DNA from: CAJJDF01 sp965657945
Lineage (GTDB): Bacteria; Bacteroidota; Bacteroidia; Flavobacteriales_D; CAJJDF01
Assembly: GCA_965657945.1 (NCBI GenBank)
Contig: CBFHPW010000003.1
Coordinates: 70,284-134,283 of the forward strand
Reading direction: 5' to 3'
DNA: 64,000 nt
The notes below the pieces were generated by a model. That model did not search any database. It was given only the letters and a program-made list of their open reading frames with translations, and had not been told where the DNA came from. The position numbers were made by a program, and so were the translations under genes. Positions 9,114 through 17,714 of the stretch are shown in pieces (positions within the stretch are counted from its first letter, which is position 1; each line of letters opens with the position of its first letter).

Positions 9114-9868
9114 TGAAACTAGCCGAAGGAAAAAAAATATATTTTGCCTCAGATTTTCATCTCGGAGTTCCGACTTATGAAAAAAGTAGAGCACGAGAAA
9201 CAAAAATTGTGTCTTGGCTTGCTCAAATTCAAGAGGACGCGCAAGAGATTTTCCTTGTAGGGGATATTTTTGATATGTGGTTTGAATACAAGCATGCAAT
9301 TCCAAAGTATTTTACACGGTTTTTTGGTAAAATAGCAGAGCTCACGGATTCAGGTATCCGTGTTGTGTTTTTTACTGGTAACCATGATATGTGGATGTTT
9401 GATTACCTCACAAAGGAGTTGGGAGTTGAGATTTTGACGGAGAAACTAGAATTTGAATTGAATGACAAGTCATTTCTTGTGGCCCACGGAGATGGTTTAG
9501 GACCTGGAGATATAGGATACAAAATCATTAAAAGAATATTCAGAAACAGGATTTGTCAGTGGATGTTTGCTCGATTACATCCTAATCTTGGGTTGGGAAT
9601 AGCAAATTATTTTTCTAAAAAGAGCAGAAAGCACTCTATCAATGACGACAAGTTTTTGGGCGAAGAGAAAGAGTGGCTCATTACTTACTCCAAAGATATG
9701 TTGAAAGAAAAAAAAGTGGATTATTTCATCTACGGTCACCGTCACCATCCAGTCGTGTTTCCTTTGTCTGAAACCAGTACTTATTTTAATTTGGGTGAAT
9801 GGATTTCGCAATACAATTACCTCGTTTTTGATGGAGAAAAATGCGAGTTAATTCAGTACGAAAACTAA
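9113..9868 (+). CDS. lpxH: UDP-2,3-diacylglucosamine diphosphatase family hydrolase
   Basis: Calcineurin-like metallophosphoesterase of 251 aa. Metal-binding motifs are in the expected order: DFHLG (14-18), GDIFD (50-54), GNHD (89-92), HGDG (about 129) and GHRHHP (about 210). The family converts UDP-2,3-diacylglucosamine to lipid X in lipid A synthesis at the inner membrane face. The match to Bacteroidota LpxH-type proteins is good, but some family members are the LpxG/LpxI-independent paralogs of unknown substrate, so the symbol is probable rather than certain. Start overlaps the preceding stop by one base. Confidence 0.85.
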   Translation: MKLAEGKKIYFASDFHLGVPTYEKSRARETKIVSWLAQIQEDAQEIFLVGDIFDMWFEYKHAIPKYFTRFFGKIAELTDSGIRVVFFTGNHDMWMFDYLTKELGVEILTEKLEFELNDKSFLVAHGDGLGPGDIGYKIIKRIFRNRICQWMFARLHPNLGLGIANYFSKKSRKHSINDDKFLGEEKEWLITYSKDMLKEKKVDYFIYGHRHHPVVFPLSETSTYFNLGEWISQYNYLVFDGEKCELIQYEN

Positions 9869-9915
9869 TTCTTTTCCATCCTGCGGGCACTCAATTTAAA
9901 GGAGTATATTCGAAT

Positions 9916-11148
9916 TTATTTTAGACCGTATTCTTTGATTTTACGATATAATGTCCTTTCCGAAATACCCAATTCTTTTGCAGCATACTTTCTTTTACCT
10001 CTGTGCTTTTCGAGGGCTTTAGCTATCATTTCTTTTTCCTTTTCTTCGAGCGAAAGAATTTCTTCCACTTCTTCGTGTTCATGAATAGCTGGTTGTTGAT
10101 ACGAAATAGTAGGGCGAGCCGAATAAGGTTCTCTTGGCGTGTAGTCGTTTCGGACATCTTTGTCCATTTTATTGATAATGGCGATGTCATTTTCAGGGAA
10201 ATCTACATCGGGATTCCCATTGCTGTTCACAATGTCTACAATAATTTTCTTCAATTCTGTGATGTCTTTTTTCATATCAAAAAGCACTTTGTGCAAAATA
10301 TCCCTTTCGCTCATCCCAGAGTGAGATTCTCCGTCATTTGGTAAAAGCATCGGCAGATTATTTTGGTATACAGCGGGTAAGTAACTGCTTAGTTTTTCTG
10401 CACTGATGTCTCTCGAATTTTCAATAACAGAAATTTGTTCCGTGATGTTTTTAAGTTGTCTAATATTTCCTTGCCAAGAATAATTCACCAACATTTCTCT
10501 GGCTTCTGGAGTCAAAACGATAGTTGGCATTCTATATTTTTCCGCAAAATCCGAAGCAAATTTTCTAAACAATAAATGAATGTCATCTCTTCTTTCTCTT
10601 AGCGGAGTAAGACGAATAGGAACAGTACTCAATCGATAGTATAAGTCTTCCCTGAATTTTCCTTTTTGGATAGCTTCTTCCAGTTTGGTGTTGGTTGCGG
10701 CTATAACTCGCACGTCTGTTTTTTGAACTTTAGATGAACCAACTTTGTAAAACTCACCTGACTCCAATACTCTTAATAGTCTGGCTTGTGTCGACAGGGG
10801 TAATTCTCCCAATTCATCCAAGAAAATAGTTCCGCCATCGGCTTGTTCAAAATATCCTTTGCGTTTTTCATGAGCGCCTGTAAACGAACCTTTTTCATGT
10901 CCAAATAATTCAGAATCAATAGTTCCCTCGGGTATCGCACCACAATTTACGGCAATGTATTCAGCGTGTTTTCGTTTGCTGTATTGATGAATTACCTGGG
11001 GCATAATTTCTTTTCCCGTGCCACTCTCCCCCATAATAAGAACTGAAATGTCTGTAGGAGCAACTTGAACAGCTACTTCCAATGCTCTATTCAACCCAGC
11101 CGAATTTCCTATTATTCCAAACCTTTGTTTTACTGATTGTATTTCCAT
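9916..11148 (-). CDS. Sigma-54-dependent transcriptional activator without receiver domain
   Basis: 410 aa bacterial enhancer-binding protein. The AAA+ domain starts almost at the N-terminus: Walker A GESGTGKE (40-47), the sigma-54 contact loop GSFTGA (87-92, a conservative variant of GAFTGA), Walker B FLDE near 109-112, and the arginine-finger region LRERRDD. A Fis-type helix-turn-helix closes the protein (about 386-409, RKYAAKELGISERTLYRKI). Between them is an unusually long polar linker (about 250-370). No response-regulator, GAF or PAS domain is present, so control must come through a partner, expression level or the linker. It lies one base downstream of miaB, so co-transcription is likely; this pairing is common in Bacteroidota as I recall. 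Confidence 0.92.
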   Translation of the reverse strand: MEIQSVKQRFGIIGNSAGLNRALEVAVQVAPTDISVLIMGESGTGKEIMPQVIHQYSKRKHAEYIAVNCGAIPEGTIDSELFGHEKGSFTGAHEKRKGYFEQADGGTIFLDELGELPLSTQARLLRVLESGEFYKVGSSKVQKTDVRVIAATNTKLEEAIQKGKFREDLYYRLSTVPIRLTPLRERRDDIHLLFRKFASDFAEKYRMPTIVLTPEAREMLVNYSWQGNIRQLKNITEQISVIENSRDISAEKLSSYLPAVYQNNLPMLLPNDGESHSGMSERDILHKVLFDMKKDITELKKIIVDIVNSNGNPDVDFPENDIAIINKMDKDVRNDYTPREPYSARPTISYQQPAIHEHEEVEEILSLEEKEKEMIAKALEKHRGKRKYAAKELGISERTLYRKIKEYGLK

Positions 11149-11149
11149 T

Positions 11150-12574
11150 TTATAACAATTCTGCGATTAATGTTGTTTTTGTATAGTCAACGATTTTTAC
11201 CATCACGTAATCTCCAACCTGATAATCTCCTTTCGGAAAAATACAAGTGGAGCTTTGGGAGTTCCTTCCCATGTATTCCTCATCCGATTTTTTCGATACT
11301 TTTTCTACCAATACCTCGTAGGTTTTTCCAATTTCTTTTTTGTGATATGCTAATTGATGTTTGTGTTGCAGGTCAATAACTTCAGTCAGTCTTCTTTGTT
11401 TCGTTTCTTCTGGTACATCGTCCTCATATTTTCTCTCGGCCAAAGTTTTTGGTCTTTCAGAATATTTGTACATGTAGGCAAAAGAAAATTTCACTTCGTC
11501 CATTAAGCTCAAAGTTTCCTGGTGCTGTTCCTCTGTTTCTCCACAAAACCCTATGATTAAATCCGTTGAGATTGTAGCTTCAGGAACAATGCGTTGAATG
11601 GCTTCAATTCTGTTCAAATACCATTCTCTTGTGTAGCCTCTATTCATTTTTTTCAAGATGTCACTATTTCCCGATTGAACAGGTAGGTGTATGTAATTAC
11701 AAATGTTGTCATACTTTGCAATTACTTCTAATACATCATCCCCCATATCTTTTGGATGCGAAGTGGAAAATCGAACTCTCAATTTTGGACTAATTAATCC
11801 TACCATTTCCATCAATTGAGCAAAATTTGTGGTGGGAATCGTATCATCCTTAATTTTTCCTTTCGATGACATATTCCAACGGTAGCTGTCTACATTTTGA
11901 CCTAGTAATGTTACCTCTCTATATCCTCTCTCAAATAAATCTCTTGCCTCTGCTACTATTGTCAGTGGATTTCTACTTCTCTCACGTCCTCTCGTAAAAG
12001 GAACTACACAAAAAGAGCACATGTTGTCGCAACCTCGGGTAATTGAGACAAAAGCCGTGACACCTGTGTTGTCTAACCTTATGGGAGAGATATCAGCATA
12101 TGTCTCCTCTCGCGAGAGCAATACATTCACAGATTTTTGACCACCTTCGGTTTGATGAAGCAAATTAGGCAAATCTCTGTAGGCATCAGGTCCTACAACT
12201 AAATCCACTAATTTTTCTTCTTCCAATAAGGCAGCTTTCAGCCTTTCTGCCATACAACCCAAAACACCCACCATTAGCCCAGGTTTACTCTTTTTCATTT
12301 TTTTAAAAGTGGTCAATCTTTTTCTAACTGTCTGTTCGGCTTTGTCTCGAATGGAGCATGTGTTCAATAAGATTAAATCAGACTCATCAATGTTTCGAGT
12401 TGTTGTATATCCGTTTTTACTCAAAATAGAGGCTACAACTTCACTGTCAGAAAAGTTCATGGCGCAACCGTAGCTCTCTAGGTATAGTTTTTTACTATTG
12501 TCTGAAGATTGATTTTCCAACACCATAGCCTCACCTTGCTTCGCTTCGTCTATTGTTTTGTCTATTTTGTCCAT
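11150..12574 (-). CDS. miaB: tRNA-2-methylthio-N6-dimethylallyladenosine synthase
   Basis: Radical-SAM methylthiotransferase that modifies i6A37 of tRNAs reading UNN codons. It has the N-terminal UPF0004 cluster region (YLESYGCAMN, LLNTCSIRDKAE, GVLGCMAERL), the radical SAM motif CDNMCSFC, and a C-terminal TRAM domain. The frame is open to an ATG at 12604 (484 aa), but I place the start at the internal ATG at 12574 (474 aa): a good -7 element (TATCTTTG on the minus strand, 12602-12609) overlaps the upstream ATG, and homologs begin near MDK...KQGEAMVLEN. Followed directly by the sigma-54 activator gene. Confidence 0.93.
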   Translation of the reverse strand: MDKIDKTIDEAKQGEAMVLENQSSDNSKKLYLESYGCAMNFSDSEVVASILSKNGYTTTRNIDESDLILLNTCSIRDKAEQTVRKRLTTFKKMKKSKPGLMVGVLGCMAERLKAALLEEEKLVDLVVGPDAYRDLPNLLHQTEGGQKSVNVLLSREETYADISPIRLDNTGVTAFVSITRGCDNMCSFCVVPFTRGRERSRNPLTIVAEARDLFERGYREVTLLGQNVDSYRWNMSSKGKIKDDTIPTTNFAQLMEMVGLISPKLRVRFSTSHPKDMGDDVLEVIAKYDNICNYIHLPVQSGNSDILKKMNRGYTREWYLNRIEAIQRIVPEATISTDLIIGFCGETEEQHQETLSLMDEVKFSFAYMYKYSERPKTLAERKYEDDVPEETKQRRLTEVIDLQHKHQLAYHKKEIGKTYEVLVEKVSKKSDEEYMGRNSQSSTCIFPKGDYQVGDYVMVKIVDYTKTTLIAELL

Positions 12575-12601
12575 TCCGATATTTGGTTTCAATATGTTTT
12601 G

Positions 12602-12609
12602 CAAAGATA
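12602..12609 (-). promoter_or_regulatory. -7 element upstream of miaB
   Basis: TATCTTTG on the minus strand matches TAnnTTTG. No clear TTG lies at the right distance upstream, so only the -7 part is supported. It implies a short leader before the internal miaB start. Confidence 0.4.
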
Positions 12610-12726
12610 GGAAAAACTGACATAATTGCAGTCTTTTTTAGAACTCTATAAGTCTTAAAAAACTAGATTCTATTCAATTTTAATTCTCGCAAAATCAGTG
12701 TTTACAAGAGCTCTAAAAAATACATT

Positions 12727-12757
12727 TTGATTTGTGGAAAAAAAGTCCTTAATTTTG
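12727..12757 (+). promoter_or_regulatory. Promoter of topA
   Basis: TTG at 12727-12729, 20-base spacer, TAATTTTG at 12750-12757: a full match to the Bacteroidota TTG/TAnnTTTG promoter. It predicts a leader of roughly 75 bases before the topA ATG and would drive topA and the arginase-fold gene. Confidence 0.6.
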
Positions 12758-12839
12758 CTCAGCTTGAAATTATCTACATTTACAGCCTTTTACGTTCACA
12801 TTATTTGTCTTTTTGATGAAATAAAACCAGTATAACTTT

Positions 12840-15362
12840 ATGTCCAAAAACTTAGTCATAGTTGAGTCACCAGCCAAAGCCAAAACCATTGAAGGGTATT
12901 TGGGAGCAGGATTTACCGTTAAATCCAGTTTTGGACATGTGCGTGATATACCAAGAAAAGGAATGGGGATAGATATCGAGAATGATTTTAATCCCAATTA
13001 CGAAGTTTCAGAAGATAAAAAAAAGGTTGTTGCAGAACTAAAAAGATTAACCAAGGCAGCCGATATTGTATGGTTGGCAACGGATGAGGACCGAGAAGGA
13101 GAGGCTATTTCTTGGCACTTGTATGAAACTTTAGGGCTGAAAAAGAAAGAAACAAAAAGAATTACTTTTAACGAAATTACCAAAACTGCCGTTCAAAATG
13201 CGATTGAAAATCCAAGGCAAATTAATATCGACTTAGTTAATGCGCAGCAAGCGAGGAGAGTACTAGATAGATTAGTTGGGTTTGAATTATCACCGGTGTT
13301 ATGGAAAAAAATTAAGCCATCTTTGTCTGCAGGAAGAGTTCAATCGGTTACAGTAAGGTTAATTGTTGAACGTGAAAGAGAGATTAGAGAATTTAGTAGT
13401 GTTGCGGCTTTCAAAGTAAAGGCCGAATTTTTGTTAGATGGAACTGTAATAAAAGCTGATTTAGGTAAAACTTTTAAAACGGAAGAAGAGACACTGATCT
13501 TTCTGAATGATTGTTCAGCCTCTCAGTTTACGATCAACAACATAGAAAAAAAACCTGCTAAAAAATCCCCGGCACCGCCTTTCACCACTTCAACCTTACA
13601 ACAAGAGGCTAGCAGAAAGTTGGGATATTCGGTAAGTAGAACAATGAGTGTCGCTCAGAAATTATATGAAGCAGGACGCATTACCTACATGAGAACGGAT
13701 TCCATTAACTTGTCTAAAACGGCAAGAAATGGAGCAGAAGCAGAAATAAAGAAGGCTTATGGAAACGAGTTTTCTCATCCAAGAGTTTTTAAGACTAAAA
13801 CAAAAGGCGCTCAAGAAGCTCACGAAGCAATCAGGCCCTCAAGTTTTGCTGTTCATTCAGCAGGAACGGATAGCAGCGAGAATAGGTTGTATGATTTGAT
13901 TTGGAAAAGGGCGATTGCCTCTCAAATGAGCGAAGCCAAATTAGAGAAAACAACCGTGAAAATTGCGGGAGACACCATAAAAGAATTGTTTACTGCTAGA
14001 GGCGAAATTATTTTGTTCGAGGGATTCCTGAAAGTGTATTTAGAAGGCAGAGATGAGGATAACGAAGATACGGCCGATGATAACGAAGGGATTTTTCCTC
14101 CAATGAAAAAGGGGGATTTCCTAGAGGTGAAGATGATCGAGGCGACTCAGAGGTACTCAAGACCTCCAGCAAGGTACACAGAAGCCTCATTGGTAAAAAA
14201 ATTAGAAGAGTTAGGAATTGGAAGACCTTCTACTTACGCACCAACCATTACCACAGTCCAGAAAAGAGGATATGTAACGAAAGATGAAATTGAATACAGC
14301 CAAAGGAATTACGCGCAACTCACATTAAAAAATGGTGAGGTAAAATCCAAGCAGTTGTCTGAGAATTTTGGAGGCGACAAGAACAAGTTGTCTCCCACAG
14401 ATATCGGAACCGTGGTGAACGATTTTTTGGTGGATAATTTTGACGGAATATTGGATTATAACTTTACTGCATCAGTAGAAAAAGAATTTGATGATATCGC
14501 AGAGGGTCTTATGAAATGGACCGATATGATCAAGAAATTTTACAATCCCTTTCATGCTAAAGTGGAAAACACCTTGGAACACGGTGAACGGCAATCGGGA
14601 GAAAGAGTATTGGGTGAGGATGAAAAAGGAAATGATATTTTGGTAAGAATAGGAAGGTTTGGTCCAATGGCTCAAATCGGAAGAGTTTCTGAAGAGGAAG
14701 ATGGTCCAGCACCGAAATTTGCATCCCTTCAAAAAAATCAAAGTTTAGAAACTATAACGCTGGAAGAAGTCTTGGACTTATTCAAACTGCCAAAAGAACT
14801 AGGAACTCACAAAGGACAGGAGGTTATTGTGTCAAATGGAAGGTTTGGACCTTACATCAAATACGATTCGCTTTTTGTTTCTATACCAAAGGGTGAAGAG
14901 CCACTGGATATGGAGTTGCCCAGAGCGATTGAATTAATTGTTGCAAAACAAGAGGCTGACGCGCCAATCGCAGAATATGAGGGGTTGCCAGTTCAAAAAG
15001 GATCGGGGAGATTCGGTCCGTTTATCAAATGGAATGATATGTTTATCAATGTCAATAAGAAGTATGATTTTGACAATTTATCGAAAGAGGATATTGTTGA
15101 ACTGATTGAGGTCAAGAAGCAAAAGGAAATTGATAAAATTATCCACAATTGGGAAGAAGAAGGAATTAGAGTTGAAAAAGCGAGATGGGGAAGGTTTAAT
15201 GTCATTCAAGGTAAAATAAAGATTGAGTTACCAAAGACCACCAAAGCAGAAAAATTGACTTTGGAAGAGGTAAAGGCAATGATTGAAAAAGCAAAACCTT
15301 CTAAGAAAAAGCCGGCTAAGAAAAAAACAACGGCAAAAAAGAAAACCGTTAAGAAGAAATAA
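12840..15362 (+). CDS. topA: DNA topoisomerase I
   Basis: Type IA topoisomerase that relaxes negative supercoils. 840 aa: an N-terminal Toprim domain (NLVIVESPAKAKTIE, then DEDREGEAIS near 80-95), the transesterification domain with catalytic Tyr283 in RITYMRTDS, and a C-terminal half made of four Toprim C-terminal repeats, each with a GRFGP-like signature (GRFGPM, GRFGPY, GRFGPF, and ARWGRF in the last). There are no cysteine zinc ribbons of the E. coli type. The tail (about 818-840) is almost purely Lys, Pro, Ala and Thr, a probable DNA-binding extension. The next gene starts 11 bases after the stop. Confidence 0.97.
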   Translation: MSKNLVIVESPAKAKTIEGYLGAGFTVKSSFGHVRDIPRKGMGIDIENDFNPNYEVSEDKKKVVAELKRLTKAADIVWLATDEDREGEAISWHLYETLGLKKKETKRITFNEITKTAVQNAIENPRQINIDLVNAQQARRVLDRLVGFELSPVLWKKIKPSLSAGRVQSVTVRLIVEREREIREFSSVAAFKVKAEFLLDGTVIKADLGKTFKTEEETLIFLNDCSASQFTINNIEKKPAKKSPAPPFTTSTLQQEASRKLGYSVSRTMSVAQKLYEAGRITYMRTDSINLSKTARNGAEAEIKKAYGNEFSHPRVFKTKTKGAQEAHEAIRPSSFAVHSAGTDSSENRLYDLIWKRAIASQMSEAKLEKTTVKIAGDTIKELFTARGEIILFEGFLKVYLEGRDEDNEDTADDNEGIFPPMKKGDFLEVKMIEATQRYSRPPARYTEASLVKKLEELGIGRPSTYAPTITTVQKRGYVTKDEIEYSQRNYAQLTLKNGEVKSKQLSENFGGDKNKLSPTDIGTVVNDFLVDNFDGILDYNFTASVEKEFDDIAEGLMKWTDMIKKFYNPFHAKVENTLEHGERQSGERVLGEDEKGNDILVRIGRFGPMAQIGRVSEEEDGPAPKFASLQKNQSLETITLEEVLDLFKLPKELGTHKGQEVIVSNGRFGPYIKYDSLFVSIPKGEEPLDMELPRAIELIVAKQEADAPIAEYEGLPVQKGSGRFGPFIKWNDMFINVNKKYDFDNLSKEDIVELIEVKKQKEIDKIIHNWEEEGIRVEKARWGRFNVIQGKIKIELPKTTKAEKLTLEEVKAMIEKAKPSKKKPAKKKTTAKKKTVKKK

Positions 15363-15373
15363 GAAACTGATTC

Positions 15374-16534
15374 ATGAAAGATTTTTCAATTTTCTGTACT
15401 CCTATTTCGGACAAAGATCAAAAAGAGTATGGCTCAGGCCCAAAAACGTTGGGCTCCAAAGTGCATTTTCATGTTGGTGAAGAGATAGAGAAAGGAGTAA
15501 AAATTGCTTTTCTTGGAGTGAAGGAATCCCGAGGTTCTTCCGTTTTGTCGGTAAAAGATTCTCCAGATTCTGTTAGAAAACAACTGTATAAATTATACCC
15601 AGGAGTAGATGTTTCGTGCATAGATATAGGGAATATCGAAGCAGGCGAAGCACAAACCGATACCCTTTTTGCCCTATCAGAAGTGTTGACAGAACTTATC
15701 AAGCAAGATATTATTCCAGTTGTAATTGGCGGAAGTCAAGAATTAACCTTGGGGATATACAAGGCTTTTGAGAAACTGCAATTAATCATTAATTTAACCA
15801 CAATTGATAGAAAAATCGACTTTCAGGCCATCAACGAAACCACTGCGGATTCTTATTTGAAAGATATTTTATTAGCCAAGCCCAATTATTTATTTAGCTA
15901 TTCTAATCTCGGAAATCAATCCTATTATTTGGATCCAGAAAACATGCACATGATGCACAAACTCTTTTTCGATTCAAAAAGATTGGGCGAGCTTCAAGCC
16001 AATATGGAATTAGCCGAGCCAATTCTTCGTAATTCGAATATAGTCAGTTTTGATTTGAACTGTATAAGGCAAAGTGAAGTCCCAGGAACAAGTTTTGCAT
16101 CACCCAACGGATTTTTTGGAAATGAAGCGTGTCAATTGGCACGTTACGCTGGGATAAGTGACAAGTTGAATGTCATCGGTTTTTTTGAAATGACGCCTGA
16201 ATTTGACATGCTAAACCAAACAGCTCAGTTAGTTGCTCAAATGATTTGGTATTTTCTGGAGGGTGTAGGATCTAGAAAGAACGAATCACCAATTTCCAAC
16301 AGCAAGTATTATACAAAGTACAAAGTAGTCATTTCAAATACAGAGGAGGAACTCACTTTTATAAAAAGTCAAAAATCTGGCCGATGGTGGATGAAAATTC
16401 CTTATCCGCCCTCCAAGAAAAGAAAATTTGAAAGACACCATTTAGTGCCATGTTCATACTCTGATTATGAAACAGCGTTGAAAGATGAAATGCCGGATCT
16501 ATGGATAAATACCTACAACCGTATCTATTCATAA
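15374..16534 (+). CDS. Arginase/formimidoylglutamase-fold protein, probably not catalytic
   Basis: 386 aa ureohydrolase-superfamily protein, usually annotated formimidoylglutamase. The three metal motifs are recognisable but degraded: GGDH reads GGSQ (119-122), DAHxD reads DRKID (145-149), and SFDxD reads SFDLN (225-229). Thus both metal-binding His and one Asp are replaced, while three Asp remain, so a binuclear Mn centre is unlikely. Other family stretches (SPNGFFGNEACQLARYAG, 243-260) are well kept, which argues for selection on fold. A C-terminal extension (about 305-386) is basic. The topA neighbour on one side and porP/gldKLMN on the other recall the flavobacterial gene order, as I remember it. 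A role in T9SS or motility is only an inference. Confidence 0.8.
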   Translation: MKDFSIFCTPISDKDQKEYGSGPKTLGSKVHFHVGEEIEKGVKIAFLGVKESRGSSVLSVKDSPDSVRKQLYKLYPGVDVSCIDIGNIEAGEAQTDTLFALSEVLTELIKQDIIPVVIGGSQELTLGIYKAFEKLQLIINLTTIDRKIDFQAINETTADSYLKDILLAKPNYLFSYSNLGNQSYYLDPENMHMMHKLFFDSKRLGELQANMELAEPILRNSNIVSFDLNCIRQSEVPGTSFASPNGFFGNEACQLARYAGISDKLNVIGFFEMTPEFDMLNQTAQLVAQMIWYFLEGVGSRKNESPISNSKYYTKYKVVISNTEEELTFIKSQKSGRWWMKIPYPPSKKRKFERHHLVPCSYSDYETALKDEMPDLWINTYNRIYS

Positions 16535-16645
16535 TATTCAAGAAGGTTTATTTTTTTTTCAAATCTCTTAAAAAATTAACAAGAAACAATTGGTAAAAAA
16601 TTTTCTCATACCGATTTTTTCAGTATTTTAGCAGTTCATTCACTA

Positions 16646-17623
16646 ATGAATAACCTTATGAAGAAATTAGTACTTTTAGCGTTTTTGGTAGGTTTAACTG
16701 TTGTTTCAAAAGCACAACAAGACCCACAGTTTACTCATTTCATGTTCGATCAGTTGTCTTTCAATCCGGCCTCTGTTGGTTTTAAAGATGCATTTTGTTT
16801 AACAGCAATCTCGAGAAGGCAGTGGACGGGATTTAGTGCTGGAGAGCCAAATACAACCCTTATAAATTTTACAGCACCAAAAATTGACTTAATTAAAGGA
16901 GGGTTAGGGTTTTCTTATTATAATGATCAAATTGGTTTTGAAAAAAACAACGTATTTAGGTTGTCATATTCTTTGCATCTTAGAGATTTGGGATTGAGCG
17001 ATATAGCGGGAGGTAATTTTGCCTTAGGATTGTCGGCAGGTTACATTCAAAAAAGTATTAATGGCAATTGGATTACCCCAGATGGTATTCCTGGTGGATC
17101 TGCAACTGGCTCGGATCAGTCCATTCCAACTGGAAATCAAACCGAAGGTGGTATGAGTCTTAATGCTGGATTGTATTACAAAAATCCTAGTCTATACCTT
17201 GGAGTTTCTACAACAAATATTACTCAAACAGATTTGAAAGCCCTAAGTGTAACGGCTTCTCGTCATTATTTTGTAATGGGAGGTTATGAATCACCGGAAA
17301 TTTTAGGAGGTTTTGTACTAAAACCCAATGTGATGATTAAGTCCGATGGAGTAAAAACACAATATGATTTTAATTTACACGTATTAGCTTTCAATACCTT
17401 TTGGGCAGGAGCCACTTACAGACACAACGATGCTATTGCACCAATGGCGGGAATTCAATTGTTGAAAGGTGGGGCTCTTAAAGTAGGATACTCCTATGGT
17501 TTGGGAACTTCCTTTTTGAGTAATTATTTTGCTAATGGGAACCACGAAATCATGTTAAATTACTGCTTCAGTGTAACCCCACCAGTTAGACAAGAGAAAG
17601 AAGTTCACCCCTATTTTTTATAA
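16646..17623 (+). CDS. PorP/SprF family type IX secretion membrane protein
   Basis: 325 aa outer-membrane beta-barrel protein with a signal peptide (about 1-24). The mature start carries the family hallmark QDPQFTHFMFDQLSFNPASVG, followed by alternating beta strands (GGLGFSYYNDQIGF, FALGLSAGYIQKS, LYLGVSTTNI). PorP/SprF proteins are outer-membrane partners of the T9SS; some act with particular surface adhesins such as SprB. Its position directly before gldK resembles porP-porK-porL-porM-porN, so this may be the core PorP rather than a cargo-specific SprF. An internal ATG at 16658 is an equally good start. The sequence between the arginase-fold gene and this one has a T-rich stretch but no clear promoter pair. 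Confidence 0.9.
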   Translation: MNNLMKKLVLLAFLVGLTVVSKAQQDPQFTHFMFDQLSFNPASVGFKDAFCLTAISRRQWTGFSAGEPNTTLINFTAPKIDLIKGGLGFSYYNDQIGFEKNNVFRLSYSLHLRDLGLSDIAGGNFALGLSAGYIQKSINGNWITPDGIPGGSATGSDQSIPTGNQTEGGMSLNAGLYYKNPSLYLGVSTTNITQTDLKALSVTASRHYFVMGGYESPEILGGFVLKPNVMIKSDGVKTQYDFNLHVLAFNTFWAGATYRHNDAIAPMAGIQLLKGGALKVGYSYGLGTSFLSNYFANGNHEIMLNYCFSVTPPVRQEKEVHPYFL

Positions 17624-17662
17624 ATAATTTAAAATATTATTAAATTTTTCGCGTAATAAGGA

Positions 17663-17692
17663 TTGAATTTTGAGTTATTAACAATATATTTG
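17663..17692 (+). promoter_or_regulatory. Promoter of gldKLMN
   Basis: TTG at 17663-17665, 19-base spacer, TATATTTG at 17685-17692: an exact fit to the Bacteroidota promoter, 22 bases before the first gldK ATG. It suggests gldKLMN can be transcribed separately from porP. Confidence 0.65.
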
Positions 17693-17699
17693 TTAATAA
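17675..17699. repeat. Perfect inverted repeat over the gldK -7 element
   Basis: Ten-base arms TTATTAACAA (17675-17684) and TTGTTAATAA (17690-17699) around TATAT. The arms cover part of the spacer and the end of the -7 box. It could be an operator for a dimeric regulator or simply an AT-rich palindrome; it lacks the GC stem and T-run of a terminator. Confidence 0.6.
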
Positions 17700-17714
17700 T
17701 TCTAAAAGAAAAGA

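Noticed and set aside
10003..10344. 113-codon plus-strand open frame opposite the sigma-54 activator
   Set aside because: Antisense shadow, Phe-rich as expected from the opposite strand of Glu/Lys codons.
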